From: Gaeumannomyces sp. JS-464
Lineage: Eukaryota > Ascomycota > Sordariomycetes > Magnaporthales > Magnaporthaceae
Assembly: GCA_002197995.1 (NCBI GenBank)
Contig: NGZR01000008.1
Coordinates: 620,001-684,000, forward strand
Reading direction: 5' to 3'
Length of the DNA: 64,000 nt
Of the stretch, positions 1-12,721 are shown one piece after another. The notes beneath the pieces were generated by a model, which was not told where the DNA came from, searched no databases, and saw only the letters and a program-made list of their open reading frames with translations. Every line of letters starts with the position of its first letter. Position 1 is the stretch's first letter. The position numbers and the translations under genes were made by a program.

Positions 1-64
1 TCTTCTGCGCCTGGGACGACTGCGACCACAAATCTCTCAAGCAAACCCTTGAGCAGATCCAGCC

Positions 65-1703
65 ATGGCTCCCACCAACGACGCCCTCTTTCTGCTCTCC
101 CCAGCAAACGCCTGGGCCTACGACATGGTCAACCTCGAACACAATGCCCACCTCCGCGTCGCCCCGGATGCGCACAGCCCGCTCCCGGCTCTGCGCATCG
201 GCGCCTACTCGTCTATCTTGGAATCGAGCGAGCCGGTCGTTGTTGCATCCCTGGGTTCGAGCACGGACAAGAGCGACGTCCTCATCCATGGACCGGGCAT
301 CGAGCCACTGCAGTGTTCCTTTCTGCTCCGCCCGGACAACGGCGTCGTCATGTTCGTTGACAACTCCCAAGGCGAGACCAGCGAGGTTTTTGGCGCGAAC
401 AAGACCCCGTTCCGCTACGTACAGGACCCCCAGCACCAGCACAGGGTGGTGGCCCTCTCTCCCGGGCTCAACACGGCCGTTGGCATGGGCATCCCCGGCC
501 GCGGAAGAATGCTGTTCCGCATCGTATGGCCCGACAGCCCGTACCCCAAGCCGTGCAACAACGGCATCCGCCGCATGGGCCTGTCGCTGTCGCCTGCGAA
601 CTGGGTCGCCCAGACGCGCGGAGGCCCCAAGTCCACGGCGACTTTACGAGACCAACGTATCCGCTATGGTGAGATCGGGGCTGTGGGCCATGGAACGTAT
701 GGGGTTGTGAGCAAGGTGGTCGACGCGGATACGGGCGACCTGCTGGTCGTCAAGAGTGTCAGAAGCGATAATTCGCCATCCGAGAGTGATCTGAAGCTTC
801 GCGCCGAGACGCTACGCCAAGAAGTCAAGATTCTGCAAAAGTGCCAGCATGTGAGTTGTAGCCCGGCCAAACACCCCAGAGGCATGCCATCCATAGATAT
901 ACTTTTTGCTGACCACTCTGCTGTGCCCAGCTCCACATCGTCAAGTTCATGGGACTGCAAAACTCCAAGATGGACAACCCATTCTTGCTGGCGATGCCCC
1001 CGCTGCTCATGCCGCTCAAGGAGGGCGATCTCTACGCACTCGTTGGGCAGATCCACAACGGCCCTCGGCTCAAGCCCGGCCTCCGCGACCTGGCCGACAC
1101 TGTCTGCCTCCAGATGCTGCGGGCACTCGCTTTCCTGGCCGAAAAGGAAGTGGCACACCGCGATGTCAAGCCGGAAAACATCCTCTTTGTCTCAGTACCC
1201 GTGCCGCACCGGCAGTCGCAGAAGCAACAAGACCGCCCCGCCTTCTGCTCGCCATACCACTTCCAGCTGACAGACTTTGGCGCTTCCAGGCGCTGGAGCG
1301 GCAGCAAGGACACCAAGGACGACGGCGTCGGCACCCCATGCTACATGGCGCCGGAGCGCATCTGGCCATCCCTGAGCTCCCGATCGCCCAGGGGTGCCAG
1401 GGATTTCTGTAAGCAGGACGTCTGGGGCTGTTCGTGACGCTGCTGTGGATGGTCGAGCTCGACGGCTTCGTCGCCACCCACTTCGTCCCAGCGCTTGAGC
1501 TCTGCGACCAGTCCATGAACCTCGAGGCCTCCGGCTGCCCGCCAGGCACGATGGAGCGCTTGCGCACGACGATGCGCGAGTTCTACCTCGCGGCGGAGGC
1601 GCAGGGACACACGGGATACGCGAAGAGGTGGACCCTCATGGCGCGGCGGGAGCCGATGAAGCGCATGTCTGCACAGGACATATTGAAGACCTTGGAGTGG
1701 TAG
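65..1703 (+). CDS. Protein kinase with N-terminal FHA-like region (one frameshift)
   Basis: Serine/threonine kinase, probably cytosolic or nuclear signalling. Exon 1 is 65-850, the intron is 851-930 (GTGAGT..CAG), and exon 2 continues in phase from 931. Residues about 55-155 resemble an FHA fold. The kinase domain follows: Gly-loop GHGTYG at 208-213, VVK with Lys230, HRDVKPEN at 338-345, DFG with Asp377, then GTPCYMAPE. After DVWG (about 1426-1428) the frame ends at a TGA, while the next frame continues as LFVTLLWM to the stop at 1701-1703. One base lost in the GGGG run would explain this. FHA plus kinase recalls Chk2/Rad53-type kinases, but the order and the weak FHA keep that a family-level inference. 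The start at 65 gives the full FHA-like region. What is seen: kinase motifs, intron, frame change. Inferred: DNA-damage or cell-cycle role. Confidence 0.8.
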
Positions 1704-2574
1704 ATCGCCCACCGTCACGTCTGGGGTCGAGATATCAAAGCCTCACATCCCCACGTCTGTCGTTAACGAGACTTTAACCACAAGGGACCCACAAACTGGG
1801 TCGTGTGGTCGCTTGTCCGGCGCATGCTCCTGCTCGAGGGATGCGGAAAGTTGATACGGGTGTATGTAGAGACCGAGCTTGGTCGTTGTCTCTAGTCGCC
1901 GTTTGGTGAACCACAACGGCCAGGCCTGCTGGATATTCGTCCTCGTGCCACACCATCGAGTTGTTCAGATAGACGTGTCTGCAGTTTCCGCGGGTTACAT
2001 AGCAATACCATTAAAGACGATGCCTGAGTTCATCCTGGATGTTTTGGATTTTGAAATTTGGGACGCAAACACGGTGACGCGGATGGTACCTGGACGTTGC
2101 ATTTGCCCCTTGCGGCACCCCAAGCTCCTCGTCCTTTGCGACCCTCCTCCAGCCAGCGACTCCAGACCCCCTGTCCTCAGCTCGGCTTCTGGCGCCCAGG
2201 ACGGAAGGTCGAGCGGCTGATGGGGACCCCTCGTTTGCTCACGACGCCAGATTGCGACGTCTCATTGGCGGCGGCCTGCCAATTCGCCCTGGGAGTGGCC
2301 TGTCGAGCCCCTGCACCGCCCCGGCCAATCAGCGCCCTGTTGCGGCCTGCTGCCCCTCGTGGCCCGCAACCCAAGCTTGACAGCTTCCTATCTCGACGTG
2401 CAAGTCATTTGCCCGTGGGGCGACGCGGGACAAGCGCAGCGATCAGGCTTGTCGCCAAACCATGGCGTCTGCCAGCGACGCAGATAAATCCCCACGGCGC
2501 TGCATGCCCCTCGGCGGCGTCGACGGCACTCTGACGGCCTCCAGCTCCCCAGCGCCCTCCTCCCGGCCGCCACC
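1704..2574. other. Intergenic region
   Basis: No convincing gene. Short open frames here lack domains and splice logic. The end should hold the promoter and leader of the nuclease gene; CCGCCACC directly precedes its ATG. Confidence 0.5.
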
Positions 2575-4506
2575 ATGCTGACCGGCAAGCTGTCGCTCTC
2601 CTCCGCCGTCCTGGCCCTGCTGGCCGCCGTGGCCGCCCCCTCGCTGGCCCAGAGCATCGCCGAGATCAACGGCGACCGCTTCGTGTCGCCGCTCAAGGAC
2701 CAGGCCGTCACCAACGTCACGGGCGTCGTCCTGGCCAAGGGCCCCAACGGCGTCTGGATCCGCTCCGACCGCCCTGACAAAAGCCCGCTGACGTCGGAGG
2801 CCATCTACGTCTTCGACCGCAACGTCGGCTCCGGCCTGAACGTCGGCGATCTGATCGCCGTCGACGGCCGCGTCCTCGAGTACCGCTCCGATGCGAAGCA
2901 CCTGTTCCTGACTGAGGTGACGACGCCCAAGAACGTGCGCGTGCTGTCGTCGGGCAACCCGGCCGCCCCGCTCGTCATTGGCGTCGACACTCCCAAGCCC
3001 CCGACCGAGCAGTACTCGTCTCTGGACGGCGGCGACGTATTCGGCACGCCCAACGCCGCGCGCTCCTGTCAGACAAGAACCCAGTCCTGGACCCGTCCAG
3101 GTACGGCCTGGATTTCTGGGAGAGCCTCAACGGCCAGCTCGTCACCGTGCGCGCCCCGACCTCGCTCAACCGGCCCAACCGCTTCGGCGACCACTGGGTC
3201 GTCGGCGACTGGCCCACCACCGGCCGCAACGCCCGCGGCGGCCTCACCATGACGGCCGCCGACAACAACCCCGAGGCCATCGCCATCGGCAGCCCGCTCG
3301 ACGGCTCGTCCAACCCCAAGGACACCAAGGTGGGCGACCAGCTCGCCGACATCACGGGCGTCGTCACCTACGCCTTTGGCTTCTACCGCATCCTGCCCCT
3401 GACGGCCGTCAAGGTCACCAACCGCCTCCCCTACGACCCGCGCCCCACGACGCTCAACTCGACGGGCGACTGCCGCGGCGTCACCGTCGCCGTCTTCAAC
3501 GTCGAGAATCTCTGCCCGACCTCGGCCCACATGCCCCGCGTCGCCGCGCAGCTGGTCGACTACCTGCGGACCCGGACCTGGTGTTCCTGCAGGAGATCCA
3601 GGACAACAGCTGCGGCCGACGACGGCAACCGTCAGTGCCCGTCACCCTCAGCACCCTCGCCTCCGCCGTCGAGCGGCTCAGCGGCGTCAGGTACGCCTGG
3701 GCCGCCGTCGACCCCGTCGACAACCAGACGGCGCCAGCCCGGCGGCAACATCCGGCCCGCCTATCTCTACAGGCCCGACGTCCTGGCCCTGGCTGGCTCG
3801 AGCCAGGGCGGCGGCGCGGCGGCGGCGACAGGACCGAAGGTGCTGCCGGGCGCCAAGGGCCTGACGTTTAACCCGGGCCGCGTCGACCCGGCCAGCGCGC
3901 GCGTGGGAGGCGACGCGCAAGCCGGTCGCGGCGGCGTGGAGGCCGCTCAAGGGCGGAAACGTCTCTTCACCGTCAACGTGCACTTCAGCTCCAAGGGCGG
4001 CAGCTCGTCGATGCACGGCGACCGCGGCGCCCGAGAACGGCGCCGTGGCCAGGCGGATGCAGCAGGCGCAGGCCACTGCCGTAAGTACACATTCTTTTTT
4101 TTAACTACCACCCTACTGTTTGGCTGTTCGGCGCAAAACTAACATGTCCGATACCCGCCCGCAGGACTTTATCGCGCAGATCCTGGCGCAGGACCCCAAG
4201 GCGCGCGTCATCGCGGCGGGCGACTTCAACGAGTTCGTGCCCGTGGCGCCGCTGCAGGCCTTCATGAAGGCGTCGGGCCTGCTGGACCTGGACGCCGTGG
4301 TGGGCATCCCGCCCGAGGAGCGGTACTCGTACGTCTTCGACATGAGCACGCAGGAGCTCGACCACACCTTTGTCAGCCCGTCGCTGGCGTCCGGGGGGCG
4401 GTCCGAGTTTGAGCACCTGCACGTCAACACGTGGCAGAACGCGGCCGACATGGTCTCGGACCACGACCCCAGCGTCGGCAGGTTCAACCTGTGCGCGTGC
4501 GGTTAG
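2575..4506 (+). CDS. Secreted endonuclease/exonuclease/phosphatase-family nuclease (frameshifted)
   Basis: Predicted extracellular nuclease. It starts with a signal peptide (MLTGKLSLSSAVLALLAAVA..SLAQ). An OB-fold-like segment follows (TNVTGVVLAKGPNGVWIRSD), then the EEP catalytic domain: VAVFNVENL, DLVFLQEIQDN (metal-binding Glu), GGNIRPAYLYRPD, VNVHFSSKGG, GDFNEF (catalytic Asp/Asn) and MVSDHDP (catalytic Asp/His) near the C terminus. An intron lies at 4081-4164 (GTAAGT..GCAG) and is in phase on both sides. The ORF passes through successive frames near 3070, 3585, 3735 and 4030. The first two changes each equal loss of one base; the last two each equal loss of two bases or two nearby single losses. 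All catalytic motifs survive, so assembly indels are as likely as pseudogenization. Family assignment is solid; substrate (extracellular DNA or RNA) is inferred. Confidence 0.78.
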
Positions 4507-5642
4507 GTGCTGGCGGTTGGGTGAACGTCTGCTCGGGGCCAGTGAGTGGCCAAGTAGGGAGATGTATAATACGACTGTGCCATGGGTCGGAAACATGGGA
4601 TATATCGAAATAGACAACTAGTGCTGGACCCTGCTCTCTTGCCCCGCGGATGATGAACGTATTCCGTCAAATGCTAGTGTCGCCGTCAGGGGCTGCCCAG
4701 CTTGTCTTGCGGGAGAGCGTTGTTCGGTGTTACCCACCCTTTCAACGTCCCTTGGCTGCCGGGCTCCGTGTAGGACACCGCCGTTTGTGACGAAGGGGAG
4801 TGCCGACGTCTGCTCGAGCGTCGTGCTGCAAAAGATTTTATCCGAGATGGCATATATTATAGGACCTACCAGGTACCTACCCTACCTCCGCAGCCCACCC
4901 TCTAGCTCCTTCCTCTTATTCGCCATAGCCCTCGTCACTGTGGGATGGGGCAATATCCGATATAGGTACACATTCCCGTGGTTTGCCGCTGAGGCTTTGT
5001 GCATTTGGTTCCAGTTTGAAACGTGTATTCACGGGAAAACGGTCACTGCGGGTTTCGTTGCAAGAACAACCGCACTTGGTGTGGTACGTCGTGGTCGTCA
5101 AAACGGAGCACATTGTTCACGGCGGGGCCCCTCGTGGATACACAGTCCGGGGGCCTGGAGAGCTTTGTAGGCACCGAGATGCCTTGCAAACTCCATGGGG
5201 GTTTAGCTGTTGGACACGAAGGGACCCGTTATTACCAAGAAGTAGCTAGGCAAAGGTTTGCCTACATCCTCGGTTGCTTGTTGCTGGCGCTTGGGCTAGG
5301 TGATCCGGCTGGCTTTACCCTCTCTTCCTGCATGGACATGCCAGCGATGTAAAAGGGCTAGCCTCTTGTCCCTATTGATCGATGTCTAGTAGTCATTCGT
5401 GGTGATAACGCCCCTAATGGCACGAGGCTCCGTTTACATCGGATGGCGAATGCAACACCGTTTTTTCTCGGGTGACTGTGACACAAAGAAAAACAAAAGA
5501 TCCAATTTAGTGATGCGGGTGCTAATCTAACGCGCTTATTAAAAACCCTCCCATAACGCCTTTGCTGTGCTAAAACTCAATGCAAAACACGGCCGCCGCC
5601 CATAACGACTAAGCCTCAACGAAAAGTAGTCTGCCATTGCCT
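4507..5642. other. Intergenic region
   Basis: No gene recognised. Open frames at about 4727-5352 have no domain, signal peptide or splice sites I can support. The right part is the 3' flank of the minus-strand gene ending at 5643. Confidence 0.45.
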
Positions 5643-7204
5643 TCAATGCATGACCCCCCTTTCCACCGCCACAAAGGTGGACGCGATCTTGGTCGTGTCG
5701 GGCTTGCCCTGGTCGTCGACCTTTTGGTTGGCGTTGGCGGTGATGCGCTCCATCTTCTCGCGGAACGAGTCGTCGTAGTGCGAGAAGACGGACGAGGCGC
5801 GGTGGCTGTCGAGCGACGAGCGGGCCGTGGTCGCGCCGCCCCCGTACGACGTGGACATGAACGTGTCCGCGATGGACGACGTCCGGCTCCGGGTCGAGTT
5901 TGATCGGCTGAGCGGCACCAGCTGCGACGGCTGCGGCTGCTGCTGCTGGCCCTTGCTCTCGAACCTGGCAAGCTTGTCCGCCACGCTCCCCTGCATCTTC
6001 TTGAGCACGGGCAGGTCGCTGTTGACCGTCGACTGCTTCTTGCCCGCCTCGAGGTCCCGGAGCCAGGCGAGGCGGTTCGAGTCGAGGCGTGCCGACGGCC
6101 GCCGGGCGGCGCCCGTGGTCTCGAGGCTGCGCCAGGGCGCCGACGCGGACGGTGGCCCGGACGACCTGGGCGTCCCCGATGCCGACGCCGGCTGCCAGGA
6201 CCGCCGCCTCCGCTCCGGCGGGACCCCGTCTGAAGGCTGCTGCGGGTCCGGCACCGTGGAGATGGTCAGCGACGGCGGCAGCGCGGCGGGCGTTGAGTGG
6301 CGCTTGTCCGCGCTTTCCGGGCGCTGCTGCCTCTCGGCGGCCGCGGTGGAGTTTTGGCGGGACCTGGCGATGGGCCCCGAGATTATGACGGGTTCGGACG
6401 TGGCTGCAGGGCCCGAGCCCGATGGCATCCATGCGGCGCGGCGCGGCTCGCGAGACCGCGCCCGGGCGGGCTGTTTTGCGTCTGGGGCGGTCTGGTTCAG
6501 AGCCCGGGTGGGCGCGGCTGCGAGCGGGGTCTCGGGGGGCGGCCAGGGCCTCGGGGTGTGCGTCTGGGCCTGGCTGGAGTCGACGATTTCCACCGTGACG
6601 ATGGAGGAGCTTGCCGCGTGCGCCGCACGCGAGGGAGCCCGGCTGGAGCGGCCTGCGTCGGCAGAGACATTGACAACGGGGTCTGCTGCGCGTGCCGTAA
6701 ACGAGGGGGCCTGGATGGGGCGACGTTCTTCGGCAGAGACCCTGCCGGGTTTGTCGACGGCCGGCGCGATGAGGAGTGACGGAGACGACTTGGTGAGCGA
6801 AGGCATGGTGACGGTCGCCGTCGACCGGATCGTGGGCCTTCTGGAGAACATGTCGGCGATGGGTGTCGTCGTCGTCGTAGCCGTCGTCTTGGACGCCGAG
6901 GCCTTCTGCTTCTTCGGCGTCTCTGGCTCCTTGGCCAGCTGGGGCACCATGTCGCGGAAGGCCTCGAGGCTCTGCAGGTCAATCTCAAGGCGCGAGGACC
7001 CAAAGTCCTTCACCTGGACTCGCGGCAAGGCCTGGGGCTCTCGTCCAGCGACGGTCGGTCCTGCCGCGACTCCCGGAGCAGCGAGAAGGTTGGCTTCCTG
7101 GCCAATCCGTGGCCGAGCCGGACGAAGCCCGACAGCTTCTCCCTGAAGGAGGGAGCCGCCTGCCGTTGGCTCGTCCAGTCGACGCTCTTCCGCTTGCTGA
7201 ACAT
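5643..7204 (-). CDS. Disordered Ser/Pro/Arg-rich protein of unknown function (one frameshift)
   Basis: Not recognised as a named family. The likely start is the ATG at 7204 (MFSKRKSVDWTSQRQAAPSF), which looks like a real N terminus. That frame runs into a stop at about 7010, and the next frame continues as LPRVQVKDFGSS..LEAFRDMVPQLAKEPE, so one base is probably missing near 7015-7035. The protein (about 520 residues) is mostly low complexity: Thr/Ser/Pro/Arg-rich, a KTTATTTTT tract, no membrane segment. More ordered pieces are LQSLEAFRDMVPQLAK near the N terminus and LDSNRLAWLRDLEAGKKQ and MQGSVADKLARFESK near the C terminus; these look like short helices. The C-terminal half has many SRSNSTRSR-type sites that could be phosphorylated. 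An alternative ATG at 7322 in the downstream frame has poor N-terminal sequence and is less likely. Confidence 0.6.
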
Positions 7205-10200
7205 GTTTGCCTACCTGGGTTGTTCTTGGAGGTCTTGTCGAGCCAGCCGACAGCGTCAAATCTGGCGACGGCAAGATGGCCGAGGGGAAATCCAAACGGC
7301 CGACATCACGTGGAGTCAACAAGGGGGGATGGCATTGATGCAGGGGCTATTATTATCTCGATTCATGTCGTTTCACGGCAACAGCCCCTGGGTGGGGCTG
7401 ACGCACAGGAACGCTGGGCATTCCAGAGGAGGCACCATCCAGGAGCGGTTCTGTAACTTTTGCGGTGGCGTTTGCGACGGAATGGGAGCAAATGTACAAG
7501 ATGACCCCCTGGGTGATTCTAAGCGCGGAACTCGCGTTGCACCGAGGGGCCAAAACATTTTTGCTGTGGATTGCTGTGGGATTGCTGGACCGATCTTCTC
7601 CGCGACAAATGCAGCCGCCGAACTTGCAGTCCAACATGTTATGACACGTGCATCATGGGTAAGGTCACGTGAACACAACCGCGCAAACATGCAACCTATG
7701 GAACCTATCTTGTATTCTAATAGACTGCCGCTAAACACGTTCCTTTCGCTGTCCAGACGACCGTGATACCATGCCATCGCATTATTCGACAGCCCTATGT
7801 ACACCATTCCCCCGCTGCCTGGCCGCTCCCCATTTCGTGTCGCGCTGTGCTTATCACCTGCATTGGTGGGGCCGCTGGTCGGTGCTGTGCCGCACCTGTG
7901 CCGCTCTCCATATGTTCGTTCGTACGGCCCGCCCCACCCAGCTGTGGGCCCGCGCCCTCCAAAAATCACCAGAAAGGATGTCAACATGGAACCGGAAAAA
8001 AAGGACAAGATTGCCGTCGAGCATTTAGCAGAAGATGTTTTCCAAAGTGAAAGAGACTGAACATTTTTATTCGAAGCGGTTCGGGGTGTGATGTTGGTTG
8101 CGGGTAACAACCCCACGGCTCATCTCTCAGCTGTGGTACTGTACCTGCACGGCCCCCAACAGCAGGCCATGTTGATTGCAGCCGAGTTCGACACGAGCAG
8201 CGCGACGAGGGCGATGCTGGCCATTCCATCAGCACGATGCCCCGGGGTATGCTGCTGCACGATCCTGCTCGTCTGATTTTTTGCTGCGGGAAGCAAAACC
8301 CCCCCGACCCTTTTTGAAATCGTCCGCGTTGATGCCGAAAGAAGAGCTGGGGAGAGAGAAATAGTCCAAACAGAAGGACCTTGTGTAGCAGCATCCAGGC
8401 ACAATGATGACCCCTCGGCGCTGCGGCATTCAGAATTTCCTCGTCCTCCTAGCCCGATGAAGGCTGATTCGTTGGGGATGGCGGACCGCCAAGCCGAGCA
8501 AGCAAGCAACCCAGGTCCGAATGGCATCCTGGGGAGTCATTGAGGATCCTCATCCCTGATGGCGTCGCTTTTCGTCGCTGGCATCGCGTTCACGCTGGGT
8601 CACCACTTTTGTTACTGATAATGGAGTGCAAGCACGTCTCTGATAAGTTGAGCCAGTAGTGGGCTCTGGGAATCGGAACCACCTTCGCCTTTTTCGCCAC
8701 GGAAGCCTCGCTGCGGCGGAGGTGGCATGCACCCAGCAGCCGTAGTTGATGGCCAGGGGAAAGTCCGTAAGCTTGCAAGGCCTCATCGATGCCTTCTCCC
8801 CTACCACCGATCCTGTCTCGCTCTCTAGTGGCAATCCGCTCACAAGCGCTAAAAATTCTCCTGCTGGCCGCCACCATCGCTCCTGGAGCCTTCTCTGTCA
8901 GACCTGGCCTCCTCAATATGACAAAAAGCACCGAAATACTCCGACCGGTCTGTAACGACGGGTCACGGAACTCCCGTTAGGTCTTGGCCAGTTCAAATCT
9001 GCAATTCTGGGAACGAATTCACCTTCGTATGTTTTCCCCCATTGGCTAGTCACCGCGACGACATCTTCTCGCATTGTTATTGGGCTAGGACTACTTTTCC
9101 GAATGCATCGTTCACGCTGAATTTCCACGCCCCAACCATCGAACGTTAGCGTATGTTTTTCGCTGCCGCTGCCATGCCTTTTTTCGAGGATTTTGGAAAA
9201 AAAGATTATGGCTACCCCGGGGAAATCCTATCGAACCAGATATCATACACACGGCCAGCACTACACACGATGAGGATTACCCCTATCGTCTTTTCGATTG
9301 TAACCTAGTGCACGTGGCACTGGTCCCTTCGACCACTAGTGCCACATTTATAACGCCCTATACAGCATTAGGTACACATTTATCAACGGGGTCGAGACCG
9401 AAATTGTCCGCAGCGTTGATCCCGGGCTGGAATTGTGGCCATCCCCAGCTCTTCCTTCCTCTCCACCATCCTTTTTGCGACGCGCAACCCAGACCTCATC
9501 TCGCCATCGGCCGGATCGTGTCTTGGTCGTCCAGGAACGGCACCGTCCCGCACGCGGCATCTGGGCTACGCGGCACGGTCAGGCTGCTCAGGAAGGGTTT
9601 GTCAGCGATGGGGTCCCTCGCGTCTGGCTGGCACATCCAAGCTCAGGCAGGGCAAACATCTGATCACGCCAAGCATCGTGGCATCTCTGATGTCTAGTCG
9701 AAGCTATTTTTTTTTTAAGCATTCCAATGCGAAAATGCACCCTCCAGGAACGGAGTTGGCTCCCCGCTGCGAGGTCGCATGAGCCCCATGAGCTCCCGCA
9801 CTCCTTGTTGGTGCGATTTTTGGACGTGCATGGCATTCAGCCGCGCCCAACACCCCACGTTTATGGGGCACATTGGGGTCGAATCCAGGGGCGTGGAGGC
9901 TCGATCTGGGGCGGTGCCGCCTGTGGGGTTGCCCATTCTGGCGTCCCGGAGACTGCATTGCCGGCGCGGCACGGTATTTGTCCACAGATGACCGAGTGTT
10001 GCGCTCGCAAGAGTTCCCAGGCGCGGGTTGGCGTCACAGAGCCCCTCTCCAGCGTTGGTTTCCGGGGAGGAGGCGGGCTTCGGAAGGTTGCACTGCCTGG
10101 CTTTTATCCGCGCCAGGAACGGGCCTGCGCCGCCGAGGGAAGGCTGTGCCGAGCAGTGATGCGGGCCTGGCGCTTGACGATCGACTCTGGGATGCCACGC

Positions 10201-10284
10201 GAGAACAGGTTTCTCGGAAATCTTGTCGGCGCGGGAAACATGTTCTGTCTAAACCGTGGCCATGGCTAGGCGCAAAAGGGAATC
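7205..10284. other. Long intergenic region (about 3.1 kb)
   Basis: No supported gene. The longest open frame (9727-10269, plus) encodes a Cys/Gly/Arg-rich string without domain, signal peptide or intron logic. The distal part is presumably the regulatory region of the xylanase gene. No tandem repeat or transposon end was recognised. Confidence 0.45.
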
Positions 10285-10290
10285 TATAAA
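10285..10290 (+). promoter_or_regulatory. TATA box upstream of the GH10 xylanase
   Basis: TATAAA, 117 bp before the ATG at 10407. Spacing suits a fungal core promoter with a roughly 80-90 nt leader. Confidence 0.55.
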
Positions 10291-10406
10291 GACCATCTCA
10301 GTCTTCTGCTGAACATCCTGGCCTTGGCGAATTCCATTTCCTCGCCCAACCGGAAAATTCCTCCTTCCCCTGTTCCCAGCTTCGGTCCCCATTCCGAAAC
10401 GCCATA

Positions 10407-11598
10407 ATGCCCGAAACCAACTTCTCACTCCGTGCCGCCCTGGCCGGGCTCTTGGTGGCGGGACCCAGCCTCGTGGGCGCCGTGCCCAACGGCAGGCTGC
10501 ACGAGCTGGCCAAGGCGGCCGGGAAGCTCTACTTTGGCACCGCCGTCGACAACCCGGAGATCAACAACGGCGGCTACCGTCCCATCCTAGCCAACAAGGC
10601 CGACTTTGGCCAGGTCACGGTCGGCAACACGCAAAAGTGGCAGTTCACGGAGCCTCAGCAGGGCAGGTTCGACTACGGCCAGGGCGATGCCATCGCCAAC
10701 TTTGCCAAGTCAAACGGGCAGATGCTGCGCTGCCACACGCTGGTCTGGCACAACCAGCTTCCGTCGTGGGGTACGTCTTATTGGCTTTGGACAGTTTCCC
10801 CTACAAAGGTGCCTGCCTCTGAAGGGCACCCGGGTATCAAGCGCTCTGTTTAGCTGACGCAAGGTGTCACATTCAGTCGAGTCGGGCAACTGGAACCGCG
10901 ATTCGCTCACGCGCGTCATCAACTCGCACATCAGCAACGTTGCCGGCCACTACGCAGGCCAGTGTTACGCCTGGGACGTGGTTAACGAGGCCCTGAACGA
11001 CGACGGCAGCTTCCGCAGCTCGGTCTTCTACCGCGTCCTGGGCACGGACTTCCTCCCCATCGCCTTCAAGGCCGCCGCCGCCGCCGACCCGCGCGCCAAG
11101 CTGTACTACAACGACTACAACATCGAGCAGGCCGGCAACAAGCAGCGCCAGACGCTCAACATTGTCGACATCATCAAGCGCGGCGGCGCGCGCATCGACG
11201 GCGTCGGCCTGCAGGGCCACTTCATCGTCGGCCAGACGGGCTCCCGGGACCAGCTCGCGTCGGTGCTGAACCAGTACGTCGCCAAGGGCGTCGACGTGGC
11301 CTACACCGAGGTCGACGTCCGGCACTCGAGCCTGCCGCCCAGCTCGCAGGCGCTGCAGAGGCAGGCCGACGACTACGGCGCCGTCGTGGGCGCGTGCCTG
11401 GCCGTGCAGCGCTGCGTCGGCATCACCGTCTGGGGCGCTAGCGACGCCTACTCGTGGATCCCGTCCGTCTTCCCGGGCCAGGGCGACGCCACCCTGCTCG
11501 ACCGCAACATGAACCCCAAGCCCGCGTACAACAGGGTCCGGGACGTCCTGGCCGCGGCTGGGCGGGGCCGGAAGCGGTCGCCGAGGGCCGAGGCTTGA
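10407..11598 (+). CDS. GH10 endo-1,4-beta-xylanase, secreted
   Basis: Hydrolyses internal beta-1,4-xylosidic bonds of xylan outside the cell. Exon 1 is 10407-10770; the intron 10771-10876 (GTACGT..CAG, branch site GCTGAC at about 10853) splits the codon for Val122; exon 2 is 10877-11598. The product is 361 residues. The signal peptide is about residues 1-25 (LRAALAGLLVAGPSLVGAVP). GH10 hallmarks in order: LYFGTAVDN, HTLVWHNQLPSW, WDVVNEAL with acid/base Glu159, LYYNDYN, GVGLQGHF, YTEVDVR with nucleophile Glu266, and VWGASDAYSWIP near the C terminus. There is no carbohydrate-binding module; the length is that of a single-domain fungal GH10. The reading frame is intact, unlike the neighbouring nuclease and tannase. 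A TATA box sits upstream. The Arg-rich tail (GRGRKRSPRAEA) is unusual. Confidence 0.95.
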
Positions 11599-12591
11599 TC
11601 GGGACATGGGGTCTTGGTAGTTTAACCTCTTGGAGTGGGAGCAACCCTCCTGATGGTCCTTTAGCTTACGCTCGACGCTAGGCGCTCTTCCTATTCCACC
11701 TGTAAATAGTACATCCATAATTAAGCCGCATATAACCATCGACAAGCCTTCGCTTCCACTGGCCTTGTTCGTCCTCCCACCTTTCTGGCCTCTATCGCCA
11801 CGTCGGAGTAGAATCTCCGCCGCGCCAGGGGCTGCCTCGACCTTTCAGACCTCCCCAGTGGGCTTAGTGCTTATCCCCGCGGTTCCGGGCCGGTCTTCTG
11901 GCGGAAAGGCAGGAGAGGTGTGAAACCCGGTGAGCCGGTGACAAATATCACGACAAGTCACGTCACACCTCTTGCTGTTTTTGTCGAGCATCACACCAAA
12001 GTATTACCTACCGTGCGCCTTTTGTCAGCACAACCCAGGACCAAACCCAGAGCACAATTGGAACCTGGCGCATCGGGCCCTCGTGATGCCCAAGGCCTGT
12101 TGCCAACTCCTTTGCCTCATATACCCCTCTTCCAGCGCTTTCGCATGAGAACGTGATTTCCCAAGGGTTTCTGTCCTGTCAGTGCGAGCGCGAGTGCGAG
12201 CCACCCACCGCGTGGAAGAGCGACTTTAACAGACTCGTGGTCCTGTCAGGGAGCGGCGTAGGAGGGCCAGCTGTGTCAGCATGTCAGCCCTGCATCCTTC
12301 CGAACCACATTCCAGAAGTGCGTTTTCCATGCCTTGTTTCACACCACCTGTCGCCGGAAAGCGGGCAAAGGTGGGAGGCCACCATACTCTCAGTCCAGCC
12401 CAGGACTGGTCTGTCACACAGTCCCGGGTGAGCTGTCACCAATGGGGCCGCCGTCATGCAGCCCCTTGTAATGGCGACAAGATGTTGCTTGACCATCACG
12501 TCAAGGACTCGGCCGTAATTGCACCGACTAAACGTCGAAAGCAATGACAAGGAGAGTATTGTCAGAGAAATGGAAGGGGAGCCAAATGACC
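11599..12591. other. Intergenic region between xylanase and tannase
   Basis: No gene seen. The two plant-polymer enzymes are in tandem on the same strand; the last part of this gap should hold the tannase promoter. Confidence 0.5.
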
Positions 12592-12597
12592 TATAAA
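12592..12597 (+). promoter_or_regulatory. TATA box upstream of the tannase-family gene
   Basis: TATAAA in CCTATAAAGG, 130 bp before the ATG at 12722. Confidence 0.5.
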
Positions 12598-12721
12598 GGT
12601 CTGATGGGAACCGCCAAAAAGTTCAAACTTGTGTTCAGCAGAGGCCACGCACTCGCCGCTAGATCACAGGCTCCTGCCCGTTGATCCAAGAGCCGAGTCC
12701 TTGCCCATCCAGCCCTTGGCC

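Noticed and set aside
5827..7146. 439-codon plus-strand open frame
   Set aside because: It is the antisense of the disordered minus-strand gene; GC-rich third positions keep the antisense frame open.
9727..10269. 180-codon open frame upstream of the xylanase
   Set aside because: No domain, poor composition, no splice or signal features, and it lies in the promoter region of the xylanase.
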